64,000 nt of DNA from Orientallactaga sibirica (GCA_036365145.1 JAEOAD010000040.1:12588501-12652500), one strand, 5' to 3'; shown: positions 38,206-49,390, counted from the first letter of the stretch. Translations and numbers: made by a program. Notes: generated by a model not told the origin, from the letters alone.

Positions 38206-40238
38206 GTCCCTACCCTTTCTCTGGCTCTTACATTCTTTCTGTAAGGCCATTTAAAAATATATTTTATTTATTTGAGGGAGAGAAAAAGAGAGAATGGGCA
38301 CCCAGGGCCTCCAGCCAGTGCAAACGAACTCCAGATGCATGTGCCCTCTTGTGCTTCTGGCTTACGTGGGTCCTGAAGAATCGAACCGGGATCCTTTGGC
38401 TTTACAGGCAAACTTCTTAACCTCTAAGCCATCTGTCCAGTCCCCAGAAGGCCATTTTCAATGAATGAACAGCAATTGGAATGAAGGTTGTTGGGAAGAG
38501 GGGACATCAGTATGACATTTCTTTCTTCTTTCTTTTTTTGTTTTTTGACGTAGGGTTTCTAGTCCAGGCTGACCTAGAATTCACTATGGAGTCTCAGGCT
38601 GGCCTCAAATTCATGGCGATCTCCTACCTCTGCCTCCCTAGTGCTGAGATCAAAGGCATACACCACTATGCCCCGCAACATTTAAAACTTTTTATTGGGG
38701 CTGGAGAGATAGCTTAGCAGTTAAGACATTTGCTTATGAAGCCTAAGGACCAAGGTTCAATTCCCCAGCACTCATGTAAATATGCTGGGTTCAACTCTCA
38801 GCACTAAAAAACCAAAACAAAAATCCTAACCCTTCCTCCAAAACAGTTTTACAAATACCTTTTAACTTTTCAATATTTTATTTATTTATTAGAGAGAGAG
38901 AGAGGAAGATAGAGATAGATAGAGAATGGGCACACATAGGCCTCTAGCCACTGCAAACAAACTTTAGATGCATGTACCACCTTGGGCAACTGACTTTATG
39001 TGGGTACTGTGGAATCAAACCAGGGTTGAGTTTGTTTGCCTTCTTCTAGTATTATCTGGTTTTCAAGTTCCAACAAGAATTAGCTGGGCATGACAGCACA
39101 TGCCTGTAATCCCAATTGTCCCAGCAGAGGATCATCAGTTCAAGGACAGCCTGGACCAGAGAGGAGAGAAAAAGAGAGAACAGGAGGAGAGGAACAGAAG
39201 GGGGACAGAGCGAGAACACATACAAGCCTAGGAGCTGAAATTCTGGTGAAAGGGAGATGTAGAGGGTTGACCTGGAAATATAAGACACGGCTAGAAATAA
39301 GAAGGTTTAAAATAGATTCTGAAATGGCATAGAAATTGACAGGAGCTATGGTGGTACTGCCCAAGATGAAATGAAAGACAAAATTCTCTCCAAAGAAGAC
39401 ATCAAGGCTCTGAAAAGTCAAGTGGATCATTGCTGGGGGTGTTGAGATCTCCACACACAAGAACAGGGATGGGGTAAAAGAGAGCTCTTCCTGGGAGCTA
39501 GAGGGAGAGGAGGCCTAACCAGGAGAGCTGAGGAGAGAGTGAAAGGAGGCGGTAGAGTTCAAACAACCCTTCTGACAAGGTCTGCAGTGGAGAGCAAATG
39601 GTGGGGGAAGGGGTGGCAGAAGAAGGTACAGGGTCAAAGGTTATTCCAAGAAAAGAGATCTAATGTATACTGTTCACTCTTGGGACTGATTCACTACAAA
39701 GGGAGAGGCTGCCATTGTAGGAGGAGAGAGCTGTAGGAATGACGTTCTTCAGGAGGCAAGGATGAAATCTAAAACACAAGTGGAAAAATGTTGAGCATTA
39801 AAAAAAGCAAGCATAGTTCTTCCCTTAAGTATAAAAAGCAGGGCTGGAGAGATGGCTTAGCAGTTAAGGCATTTGCCTGTAAAGCCAAAGGACCTTGGTT
39901 CAAGTCCCCAGGACCCATGTTAAGCCAGATGCACAAGGTGGCGCATGCGTCTGGAGTTCATTTGCAGTGGCTGGAGACTCTGGCACACCTATTCTCTCTC
40001 TCTGCCTCTTTCCCTCTCTCACTCTATCAAATAAACAAAATTAAATATATATATATATATAGTTTGTTTTGTTTTGTTTTTGTTTTTCGAGGTAGGGTCT
40101 CACTCTAGCCCAGGCTGACCTGGAATTCACTATGTATTCTCAGGGTGGCCTCATACTCATGGCAATCCTCCTACCTCTGCCTCCCAAGTGCTGGGATGAA
40201 AGGTGTGTGCCACCACGCCTGTCTCTAATGAATGTATG

Positions 40239-40245
<7 letters not shown>

Positions 40246-40279
<34 letters not shown>

Positions 40280-40652
40280 GTTTTCAGTGAGTTTGATTGC
40301 AAGAGTCAACTGCTAGGTACACGTGGATCCTTGGGTTTCAGCAAGGTTAAGGTTTTGTTAGAAGTATGGCGGACTGCCAGAGGACCCCAGAGTGGTGGCA
40401 GATGTAAAGGCAAATGCAATGATAGATCACCTCACTGAGGCTGAGGAGGACTCCACACATGAGAACATGAGATTGAAAGTCCGTGTGTGGACAACTCATT
40501 GATGAGCAGCTGTAAATGAGCGGATGTGCTCAGAGCAAGATGTTTCTACCAAGTGCCATCGGCTCTGTTATCTTGGAAGCTCTGTGAGGACTGAACTAGA
40601 GCAACTTGTTCCTGAAACGATGAATCAAACACTGTTGATGGAGATACAGATG

Positions 40653-40723
<71 letters not shown>

Positions 40724-40757
40724 ATATACATATATATATATAATATGTATGTGTGTG

Positions 40758-40806
<49 letters not shown>
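40246..40806. repeat. (CA)n and (TA)n microsatellites, unit B
   Basis: CA array 40,246-40,274 and TA arrays 40,656-40,704 and 40,762-40,806. Confidence 0.9.
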
Positions 40807-40809
<3 letters not shown>

Positions 40810-41218
40810 TGTGTGTACAGATATACATATCTCTCCTCACTTCAAGGAAACCCTCCTTTGTTGGGAAAGTAAGAGTAATTATGTAATAAAAGATCTCAAG
40901 TGCGAGTAATAAGGAAACGTCTAACCCAGCGGGATGCAACGGTTTGCTGTAGCGAGAGAAAAAAGAATTAGGCATTGAGGACCTCAGGATTGCGGCTACA
41001 GCTCAGCGTTGGAGCGCTTGCCTTTAGGTTCAATCTTGCAGTTGGTGTCGTGCTTTCTGTCAGTGTCAGGGTGTCACTTTCCCAGTGGAGTCGTCGGAGT
41101 GCACTGAGAGGTGGCCGCAAAGCGACCTCAGTTTCAGATCCTTCGGGGCACACTCCCGGATCCTAGAGATGGACGGGTGTCGGGGGGGGGGCGGCGCAGA
41201 GGTGGGGACCACACGTAC

Positions 41219-41814
41219 CTTTCGGAGGCTGCGGAGGCCGCGGCGGGTATCTGATGATCAAGGACGGGGATGTTATCAGCTCGGTCGGGTACAAGTCGTC
41301 GTAGCCCACGCGGCCTTCCAGGCGAAGCCCGGGAGGCCAGCGATGCCGGGACTCTCGGGCCTTGCGGGACCGGGAGGATGCTTGGGGCTCGCGGAACTGG
41401 GACGGCGCGTGGGGCGCGTGGGGCACGTGGGTCGTGGGCCATGCGGAGGGCTCTTGGGATCCAGTCACCGCGGAGGGTTCGCAGGCCTGGGAGGACAGGT
41501 CCAGGTCCTCCTCTTCCTCTTCTTCCTGCTCCTCCTCCTCGTCCTCCTCCTGCTCCTCCTCCTGCTCCTCCCTCCTCGTCCTCCTCCTCCTCGTCCTCCT
41601 CGTCCTCCTCCTCCTCGTCTTCCAGTTGTCCTCCCCCGTCCGTCTCTCTGGCCTCTTCCTCCTCGGACCCAAGCTCGTCCTGCTCTTCCAGGAGCCTGAG
41701 CACGAGAGGTTTCGAGTCTTCCGAGCGGGTGGGTTCTTCGGACGTGGTGTGCCTGCCGGGCACCTCGGTCGGTGCGGATGAACCTAAATACTCGGTCACC
41801 TCCTCCTCCTCCAT
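41219..41814 (-). CDS. THEGL: THEGL exon 1, copy B (upstream copy, frame-shifted)
   Basis: ATG at 41,812-41,814 opens MEEEEVTEYLGSSAPTEV... and an acidic Glu/Asp run. The end of the exon reads ...GYDDLYPTELITSPSLIIRY PPRPPQPPK and splices at AAG|GTACGT (41,217-41,218). These two good halves lie in different frames. The switch falls in the GAG-codon repeat, where GAGGAGGGAGGAG has one G more than a perfect GAG run. Read straight from the ATG, the exon leaves two extra bases and would enter exon 2 in a frame with an early TGA. Coding status is therefore doubtful. Confidence 0.6.
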
Positions 41815-42170
41815 AGCGCTTGGCTCGAGAGAGCCCGCCGCGCACGATAGCGGCCAGCCGCCCGGCGCACAGAGCCCAGCGCCACGCCGCCGCAGGCCAC
41901 GCCCACCGCACAGTGAGCCACGCCTACCTCAGACACGCCCGCATCAGGCCCCGCCCCTCCGCATAGGGAGCCACGCCTACCTCAGACACGCCCGCAGCAG
42001 GCCCCGCCCCTCCAGTGGCCATATGTGCTGCGAGCCACGCCCTCCTCCTCCGGGCCCCGCCCACCAGTCGTGGCTCGGCCCCGCCCCACTTGTCGGCACG
42101 TCATCCAGTTGCCATGGGGACGCATCGCTCGTCAGGGGCCAGCCCAAGGCCTTTGGGTGACCCAGGTAAG
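41815..42170 (-). promoter_or_regulatory. THEGL: THEGL promoter and CpG island, copy B
   Basis: GC-box-rich sequence (repeated CCCCGCCC and CCACGCC) just upstream of the exon 1 ATG. It includes a CRE half-site-like CACGTCAT (42,097-42,104) and an RFX X-box-like GTTGCCATGGGGAC (42,108-42,121), a combination common in spermatid promoters served by CREM and RFX2. The block GAGCCACGCCTACCTCAGAC is itself repeated about 49 bp apart. No TATA box is seen. Confidence 0.5.
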
Positions 42171-43084
42171 TCCCTACCCTTTCTCTGGCTCTTACATTCT
42201 TTCTGTAAGGCCATTTAAAAAATATATTTTATTTATTTGAGGGAGAGAAAAAGAGAGAGAATGGGCACTCCAGGGCCTCCAGCCAGTGCAAACGAACTCC
42301 AGATGCATGTGCCCTCTTGTGCTTCTGGCTTACGTGGGTCCTGAAGAATCGAACCGGGATCCTTTGGCTTTACAGGCAAACTTCTTAACCTCTAAGCCAT
42401 CTGTCCAGTCCCCAGAAGGCCATTTTCAATGAATGAACAGCAATTGGAATGAAGGTTGTTGGGAAGAGGGGACATCAGTATGACATTTCTTTCTTCTTTC
42501 TTTTTTTGTTTTTTGACGTAGGGTTTCTAGTCCAGGCTGACCTAGAATTCACTATGGAGTCTCAGGCTGGCCTCAAATTCATGGCGATCTCCTACCTCTG
42601 CCTCCCTAGTGCTGAGATCAAAGGCATACACCACTATGCCCCGCAACATTTAAAACTTTTTATTGGGGCTGGAGAGATAGCTTAGCAGTTAAGACATTTG
42701 CTTATGAAGCCTAAGGACCAAGGTTCAATTCCCCAGCACTCATGTAAATATGCTGGGTTCAACTCTCAGCACTAAAAAACCAAAACAAAAAAATCCTAAC
42801 CCTTCCCCCTCCAAAACAGTTTTACAAATACCTTTTAACTTTTCAATATTTTATTTATTTATTAGAGAGAGAGAGAGGAAGATAGAGATAGATAGAGAAT
42901 GGGCACACATAGGCCTCTAGCCACTGCAAACAAACTTTAGATGCATGTACCACCTTGGGCAACTGACTTTATGTGGGTACTGTGGAATCAAACCAGGGTT
43001 GTTAGGGTTTGCAGGCAAGCACCTTAACTGCTGAGCCATCTCTCCAGGCCCAGTTTTACAGATATTTTAAACTTAATGTTCTCT

Positions 43085-43096
43085 CTCTCTCTCAAA

Positions 43097-43131
<35 letters not shown>

Positions 43132-43310
43132 ATATTTTAAAAATAGGCTGGAGAGATGGCTTAATGGTTAAAATGCTTGCCTATGCTTGCCAGGTTTGAT
43201 TCCCCAGTACCCACGTAAGCCAGATGCAAAAGGTGGCACATGCATCTGGCATTTGTTTGCAAGTTAGAGGCCCCGGTGTGCCAATTCTCTCTCTCTCTAA
43301 GTAATATTTT
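43085..43310 (+). repeat. (AAAT)n and DIP SINE
   Basis: AAAT array 43,096-43,136, then DIP 43,146-43,310 just below the ARL9 poly(A) candidate. Confidence 0.8.
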
Positions 43311-43492
43311 TAAAAACTAAATTAAAAATCTAAAGCCACCAGTGAATTAGCCCCCTCTTTCTATGTATGTGATGCACTGAGAGCATAGGAAGGGGCTCAT
43401 TTTTTATTTGAAAATGGAAACCTTTGGCCTAAGCCTGTCCTTCAGCACTGGTGACAAGTAGATGATGAGCTGTGTGGTGGGCCAGGTCCCCA

Positions 43493-43672
43493 TCACTCTA
43501 CGTTCTCAGCCAGATGTGCAATCAGGTCTTTGGCATCTTGCATGGTAGAAGGCATTTCAGAGCCATTGTCAGTCACCTGAGTCCCAAACAAGAACAGCTT
43601 CCTGTCATTCCCCACTTCAGACAAGGCCAGAGCATCGTGGATGTCTGTAATGTGATAGGCTGCTTCGAGATC
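43493..43672 (-). CDS. ARL9: ARL9 exon 4 (C-terminal helix, stop)
   Basis: Fifty-nine residues DLEAAYHITDIHDALALSEV..KLFLFGTQVTDNGSEMPS..DLIAHLAENVE, then TGA at 43,495-43,493. It starts in phase 0 after GGTGAAG and supplies the Asp of the HKQD motif. It ends in the C-terminal helix usual for ARF-like proteins, with no extra domain. Confidence 0.95.
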   Translation of the reverse strand, partial: DLEAAYHITDIHDALALSEVGNDRKLFLFGTQVTDNGSEMPSTMQDAKDLIAHLAENVE

Positions 43673-43892
43673 CTTCACCCAGAAGGGAAAAAAGAAAAGG
43701 AAACATTGATTGTTTTGCAATCCTTTTGGATACACTTTGTTACACTGACTTAAAGCTCTCAGTCGCTCCACCATTTTAATACAGATGCTATTGTGACCCC
43801 ATTTTTAAAGATCCCAGTGGCTGTATGCATCTACATATTTTCATCAGAATTATGCCCACATTTCTGGATTTATCAAAAATAAAAATAGGAGC

Positions 43893-44421
43893 CAGGCATG
43901 GTGGAGCATGCCTTTAATCCCAGCACTTGGGAAGCAGAGGTAGGAGGATCGTTGTGAGTTCAAGGCCACCCTGAGACTACATAGTTAATTCCAGGTCAGT
44001 CTGGGCCAGAGTGAGACGATACGTCGAAAAAAAAATAAAAATAAATAAAAATAGGGCTAGAGAGATGGCTTGGTGGATAAGGTATTTGCCTGCAAAGCCA
44101 AATGACTCAGGTTTGACTCCCCAGGACCCATGTAAGCCAGATGCACAGGGTGGCACATGTGTTTGGAGTTCATTTGCAGCAGCTGGATACTCTGGCATGC
44201 CCATTCTCTAATAAATAAAAAAATATTTTTTTGTTTTGTTTTTTCAAGGTAGGGTTTCACTCTAGTCCAGGCTGACCTGGAATTCACTATGTAGTCTCAG
44301 GGTGGCCTTGAACTACAGTGATCCTCCTACCTCTGCCTCCCAAGTGCTGGGATTAAAGGCGTGCACCACTATGCCTGACTATTTTTTAAAATATATTTTA
44401 TTTATTTATTTGAGAGAAAGA

Positions 44422-44464
<43 letters not shown>

Positions 44465-44556
44465 GGTGTGCTAGGGCATCCAGCCACTGCAGACGAACTC
44501 CAGACGCATGTGCCCCCTGGAATTCACTATGGAGTCTCAGGCCATCTCCCTAGTCC
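43893..44556. repeat. ARL9: SINEs in ARL9 intron 3, part 1
   Basis: B1(+) 43,893-44,035; DIP(+) 44,055-44,222; B1(-) 44,230-44,383; DIP(-) 44,390-44,518 with (AG)n, broken by a 38-bp B1-like piece to 44,556. Confidence 0.85.
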
Positions 44557-44794
44557 CAACATTTACTATTTTTAAATGTACAATTCAGTAGAATTAAAAA
44601 CATTCACATTGATGTAAAACCAGCAGTACCACCCATCTCCCAAACTCTTCATCTTGCTAAACTGAAGAGCTGAGTGGTACCTGAGTGATATTTCCCCATT
44701 CTGCCCTCCTTTAGCCCGTGGCAACCAACATTCCACTTTGTATCTCTATGGACTTGACTACTGTAGGAACCTATTTTTGTTTTTTGGTTTTCTT

Positions 44795-46085
44795 TTTTTA
44801 TTTTTGTCTTGTTTTTGAGGTAGGGACTCACTCTCTCACTCTAGCCTAGGCTGACCTGAAACTCAAACTCACTCTGTAGTTCAAGGATGGCCTTGAACTC
44901 ACAGTGATCCTCCTACCTCTGCCTCCTGAGTGCTGGTATTGAGGGCATGTGCCACCACACCCAGCTTATTTTTTAAAATATTTTATTTATTTATTTGAGA
45001 GAGAAAGAGGGAAGGAGGGGGGAGAGAGAGAGAGAGAGAATCTGGGCATGCCAAGACCTCCAGCCACTTGCAAACAAACTCCAGACACATGTGCCCCCTT
45101 GTGCATCTGGCTTATGGGAGTCCTGGGGAATCAAACCTGGGTCCTTTGGCTTTATAGGCAAGTGCCTTAACCTCTAAGCCATCTCTCCAACCCAAAGTAT
45201 TTTATAATTTTTTTATTCATTTGAGAAAGAGAGAATGGGTGCAGCAGGGCCTCTAGCTATTGCAAATGAACTCCAGATACATGCACTACCTTACGCATCT
45301 GGCTTTACATGGGTACTGGGGAATTGAACCTGGCTCCTTAGGCTTTGCAGGCAAGTGACTTAACCACTGAGCCATCTCTCCAGCTCATTTGTTTGTTTGT
45401 TTGTTTGTTTGTTTGTTTGTTTGTTTGTTTTTTGAGGTTGGTCTTGCTCTAGCCCAGCCTTACCTGGAATTCACTATGTAGTCTCAGGGTAGCCTTGAAC
45501 TCACGGTGATCCTCCTACCTGTCTCCTGAGTGCTGGGATTAAACATGTGTGCCACCAAGCCCAGCCCTATTTTTATTTTTGAAGTAGTGTTTTACTGTGT
45601 AGCCCAGGCTGGCCTCAGATTCAGGGCAATCTTCCTACCCTGGCCTCCCAACCCTCAAGGTTCGTCTGTGTTGGTGCATGAGTTAGAACTTCTCTCTTAG
45701 GCTCTAGAATGTTATATTTGTTTATTTGTCTGAGATAGGGTCTCACTCTAGCCCAGGCTGACCTGGAACTCTCTCTGTAGGCCTGGTACTCACAGTGATT
45801 GTCCTACCTCAGCCTCCTGAGTGCTGGGATTAAAAGGCATGCTCTACCACGCCCAGTTTAAGAATGTTATATGTAGGGCTGGAGAGATGGCATAGCAGTT
45901 AAGACGTTTGCCTGTAAAGCCAAAGGACCCAAGTTTGATTCCCCAGTACCCATGTAAGCCAGATGCACAAGGGGCACATGCGTCTGGAGTTCATTTGCAA
46001 TGGTTAGAAGCCCTGGCGTGCCCATCCTCTGTCTCTTTTCTCTCTTTCTCTGCTTGCAAATATATAAATAAATTTTTTTTTAAAA
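44795..46085. repeat. ARL9: SINEs in ARL9 intron 3, part 2
   Basis: B1(-) 44,795-44,965; DIP(-) 44,972-45,195; DIP(-) 45,203-45,386; (GTTT)n then B1(-) 45,389-45,568; B1(-) fragment 45,575-45,655; B1(-) 45,730-45,858; DIP(+) 45,877-46,085. Confidence 0.85.
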
Positions 46086-46575
46086 AAAAAGCTAGAAGCT
46101 GCCTGGCAGCGTGTGGTGACCCTGCCTCAGAAAACAAACAAACAAAAAAATTTAGATCAAATCTTAATTGTTCGAAAACAAAACCATTTCTATATGCATA
46201 ATAGCCACTCAAATATTGTATTGAATTAAATTGAGCAATCAATTTTGGTTTACTGAAATAAGTTCAACATATTGTTCAAAGTGTACTACACACAAAGCAA
46301 CAGGTAGTTCAAGTATTTCAAAGGACATAAAGGCAAATCATTGACTCCTTCCAGAAAGATTTTATAACCCAGGAAGTCTTAACAGATTGAATAGGTAGCA
46401 AATTGTTTAATATCTAGCTACCAAAAGCAGGCATCCCTGGGTTAATAGTAAAACTATTGAATACAAGTTACATTTTGGGGGGAACAGACCTAGGACCTCC
46501 TGAAATCTAGGCAGGTGCTCTACCAGTGAGCTACAGGTCTCACCATGTATTTGCATAGACTTTTTTTTTTTTTAC

Positions 46576-46751
46576 CTGTTTGTGTGCAAACACAATCAGA
46601 GGGAGGACTGGGTTTGCTTCAATTAGTTGATGAAGGTATTTCCTAGCTTCAGGTAATCTGCTGTGATCTGCAGAGTCCACCACAAAAATCAGCAGCCATC
46701 CCTTGGGCAGGTACATCTCCCAGTAGGAACGGAAAGGCTCACTGCCACCAA
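46576..46751 (-). CDS. ARL9: ARL9 exon 3 (switch II and G4 motif)
   Basis: Encodes (I)GGSEPFRSYWEMYLP..LLIFVVDSADHSRLPEARKYL...LPLIVFAHKQ. The acceptor is TCTGTAG and the donor GTAAA. The VVDSAD strand and following helix are typical of ARF-like proteins. The G4 guanine-recognition motif, normally NKQD, reads HKQ|D here because of a CAC codon at the Asn position (see findings). Confidence 0.95.
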
Positions 46752-46867
46752 CTACAGAGAACAAATGGAAGGAAGTCACCAAAATGAATAAAATAAATAA
46801 ATCACTGGCTTATCCATTCAGAGGGGTTGTCATTGTCATTTTCAACAATGACAAGTTCTGAGTAATT

Positions 46868-47795
46868 TTTTTTTGAGAGAGACACAGAGAGAGATAAAAG
46901 GAGAGGGCGACAGATAGAGAATGGGCACACCAGCAGCCTCTCAACTGCTGTGAACGAAATCCAGATGTGTTTGCCCCCTTGTGGTCAAGTGTGGTATTGA
47001 GCCCTTGCGTCACTTTGCATCTGGCTAAACGTGGGACCTGGAGATTGGAACTGGTGTTCTTAGGCTTAGCAGACAGGCACCTTAACCACTAAGCCATCTC
47101 TGAGTATTTTTAAATTTCCATTATGATTTCATTGGCCTACACATACATTCCCACAGTGTCAGAGCACCGGATCCAGAGTTCCTTCTAATGATGTCCCCAC
47201 ATTAAGGTCTAATGTGATGCGGCTGTCCAGTGAGAAAGATGCTTACTTTCCAGGAACTCCATCGGCCTGTCATCAGTGTTGATGCAAATGGCATTGAAGC
47301 CTTGGGTGGGTGCCACGCTATGATGGACTCTGTTGGAAGCCAGGGAGTAGAGGATGCTGGTTTTTCCGGCTCCATCCAGGCCTAGTACCAGGACCTGCTT
47401 GTTTTTCTCCTATGAAATACAAGATAAATTAATAAGCCTGTGACATCAGGACTTTGTTTTGCTGGTTCCTGACAGAATACATACCTGTATTTGGCCCTAA
47501 TAATAATCATGGAGTTGCAAGCCAGAATAAAATTTCACAAAGATGATATAGATCTAAACCTAAACTATATCAGTTAGTATTTTCTTTTTAAAAAAAAAAA
47601 TTATTTATTTTATTTTGAGAGAGAGAAAGAGATGAAGGGGGAATGGGCATGTCAGGGCCTCCAGCCACTGCAAATGAACTCCAGATGCATGTGCCCTCTT
47701 GTGCATCTGGCTTATGTGGGCCCTGGAGAGTTGAACCAGGATCCTTTGTCTTTGCAGGCAAACGTCTTAACCACTAAGCCATCTCTCCAGCCTGC
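46868..47795 (-). repeat. Long-variant DIP and DIP flanking ARL9 exon 2
   Basis: Long-variant DIP(-) 46,868-47,100 lies 146 bp from exon 2; DIP(-) 47,595-47,795. An ID-like minus fragment lies at 46,478-46,540. Confidence 0.8.
47247..47409 (-). CDS. ARL9: ARL9 exon 2 (P-loop and switch I)
   Basis: Encodes EKNKQVLVLGLDGAGKTS...NAICINTDDRPMEFLE(I). GLDGAGKT is the Walker A/G1 nucleotide-phosphate loop and APTQGF supplies the switch I Thr. Acceptor TTTCATAG, donor GTAAGC. The exon ends one base into an Ile codon completed by exon 3. Confidence 0.95.
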
Positions 47796-48199
47796 AGTTA
47801 GTATTTTCTAATTGGCCACCACTAGTTATGTGAAATTACTCTCAAGTCCCTTCTCTGTTTCCCCAGCTCCTTGATCATCTATCAGACAATGTATGTGTTC
47901 ACACACACATGCACACATGTCTCAGTATTTATTCGAGGTGCCATGCTACAGATTAGATTCATGGATCCCAGGACCACTTTTGAGACTTCACTGAGTTCTT
48001 TGCTTCTTGAGTTCATTGCATGGAGGATTGTACTAGCGTTCTGTTGTTGTTCGGGCCTTGGGGCCTCTATGGTACAAGTAAGGACTGTTCCACCCAGCAT
48101 GAAAGCATTCAAGGTGTCACTTTATTCATCTGCCTTACCTTCACAAATTGGGTAACTGGATTACCAAATCTTAGGACAACCTTCCCCTTTTATATTTTC

Positions 48200-48600
48200 T
48201 TTCTTTTTTTAATTTTTAAAATACCACATTTTATTCAGATTTTACAAAGGAGTGTGGAAAGAGGAAGGCTGGGAGGTAAGGGGAGATAAAGTGGGAGGAA
48301 GAGAAGTGCACCACATGGAGCCCAAAAGCCCATGAGGGCCACGTGCAGCTCAGGAGTCCATGTGACCAGATAAGGATCTGAGAAAAAAGCATGGAAAGAA
48401 AAGAGAAAAGAAAGTTCAAGGAGCTCCTGCCATGTGGGGAGCTGGAGGGGATAAAGAACCCATGTGGAGAGTAAGGGCTGGGGGGTACTCCCAGCTGGGT
48501 CTGAGCCTGGGCCAAGCCAGCACAGGCCCAGACAAGGGAAAAACTCACTCACAGCTGGAAGTTCAAGAGAGAGAGAAAGAGAGAGCACTTATGTTTTCAT
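48200..48600 (-). repeat. Unclassified retro-element-like 3' end
   Basis: On the minus strand it ends CTGAATAAAATGTGGTATTT followed by an A-rich run, as retroposed transcripts do. The body is GC-richer than its surroundings and has two overlapping open frames without recognisable protein. It may be a 5'-truncated retrocopy or LTR fragment. Confidence 0.35.
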
Positions 48601-48621
48601 TTAAAAAAACATTTCATTCTT

Positions 48622-49390
48622 GGGCTGGTGCTTGCCCACGAAGACTAAGGATCCAGCTTCTGTTACCCTTTACCCATGTGAAGCCAGATGCACGTGGTGG
48701 TCCATGCATCTGGAGTTCATTTACAGTGGCTAGAGGACTTGATGTACCCATTCTCTCTCTGTATCTGCCTCTTTCTCTCCCTCAAATAAATAAATGTTTT
48801 TTTTTAAACTTCATTCTTGGGCTGGAGAGATGGCTTAGCAGTTGAGGCACATGCCTATGAAGCCTAAGGCCCCTGGTTCGATTCTCCAGGCCCCACGTAA
48901 GCCAGATGCACAAGGGGGCGCATGCATCTGGAGTTCGTTTGCAGTGGCTAGAGGCCCTGGTGTGCCCATTCTCACTGACCCTCTCTCTCTTTCCCTCTAT
49001 CTCTAATAAATACATAAACAAAAATAAAATCTTAAAAAAAAACAAAACCAAAAAACAAAACAAAGAAAACCTGCATTCTTTTTTAACTTAAAAAATTCTT
49101 CTGAAGCTGGGTGTGGCACCACGCCTGGCAAAAGCAGCTTTCTACCAACATTTCAGCCATAGAAACTTTCAACCCAAATGACTGAAAAGGTCAGAAAGGC
49201 AGGCGGGTCCTCAGAAAAAATTTTTTTTTTTTTTTTTTTTGTTTTTGTTTTTCCGAGGTGGGATTTCACTCTAGTCAGGCTGATCTGGAATTCACTATGT
49301 AGTCTCAGGGTGGCCTCAAACTCACGGCGATCCTCCTACCTCTGCCTCACGAGTGCTGGCATTAAAGGGGTGCACCACCACGCACAGCTG
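48622..49390. repeat. DIP, DIP, B1 in ARL9 intron 1
   Basis: DIP(+) 48,622-48,800; DIP(+) 48,818-49,040; B1(-) 49,220-49,390 preceded by a T tract. Confidence 0.85.

Larger units (their letters stand above)
35116..39028. repeat. Tandem segmental duplication, unit A (3,913 bp)
   Basis: Nearly identical to 39,029-43,001. It starts at 'agtttgtttgccttcttcta' after flank 'cagtccgtgc' and ends with 'aatcaaaccagggttg' inside a DIP SINE, directly abutting unit B. Differences are few and mostly in TA, CA and GAG tracts. Contents: a B1 fragment (35,168-35,240), DIP + (35,922-36,120), B1 - (36,160-36,305), CA repeat, two TA repeats, an ID-like piece (37,028-37,080), THEGL exon 1 and promoter, DIP - (38,250-38,445), B1 - (38,540-38,680), DIP + fragment (38,698-38,800) and a truncated DIP - (38,875-39,028). 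Confidence 0.95.
39029..43001. repeat. Tandem segmental duplication, unit B (3,973 bp)
   Basis: Second copy, 60 bp longer than unit A, mainly from longer CA/TA arrays. Contents mirror unit A: DIP + (39,842-40,045), B1 - (40,080-40,226), TA arrays, THEGL exon 1 and promoter, DIP - (42,215-42,412), B1 - (42,510-42,650), DIP + fragment (42,663-42,770). Its last DIP SINE (42,848-43,050, minus) continues intact past the unit end, showing that the right-hand junction is the ancestral sequence. Confidence 0.95.

Noticed and set aside
37122..38420. Long plus-strand open frames (up to 432 codons) over the THEGL CpG island, and their duplicates at 41,085-42,160
   Set aside because: Composition is the antisense of a GAG-codon repeat and GC boxes (Ser, Pro, Leu and Arg runs). 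They continue into SINEs and resemble no protein.
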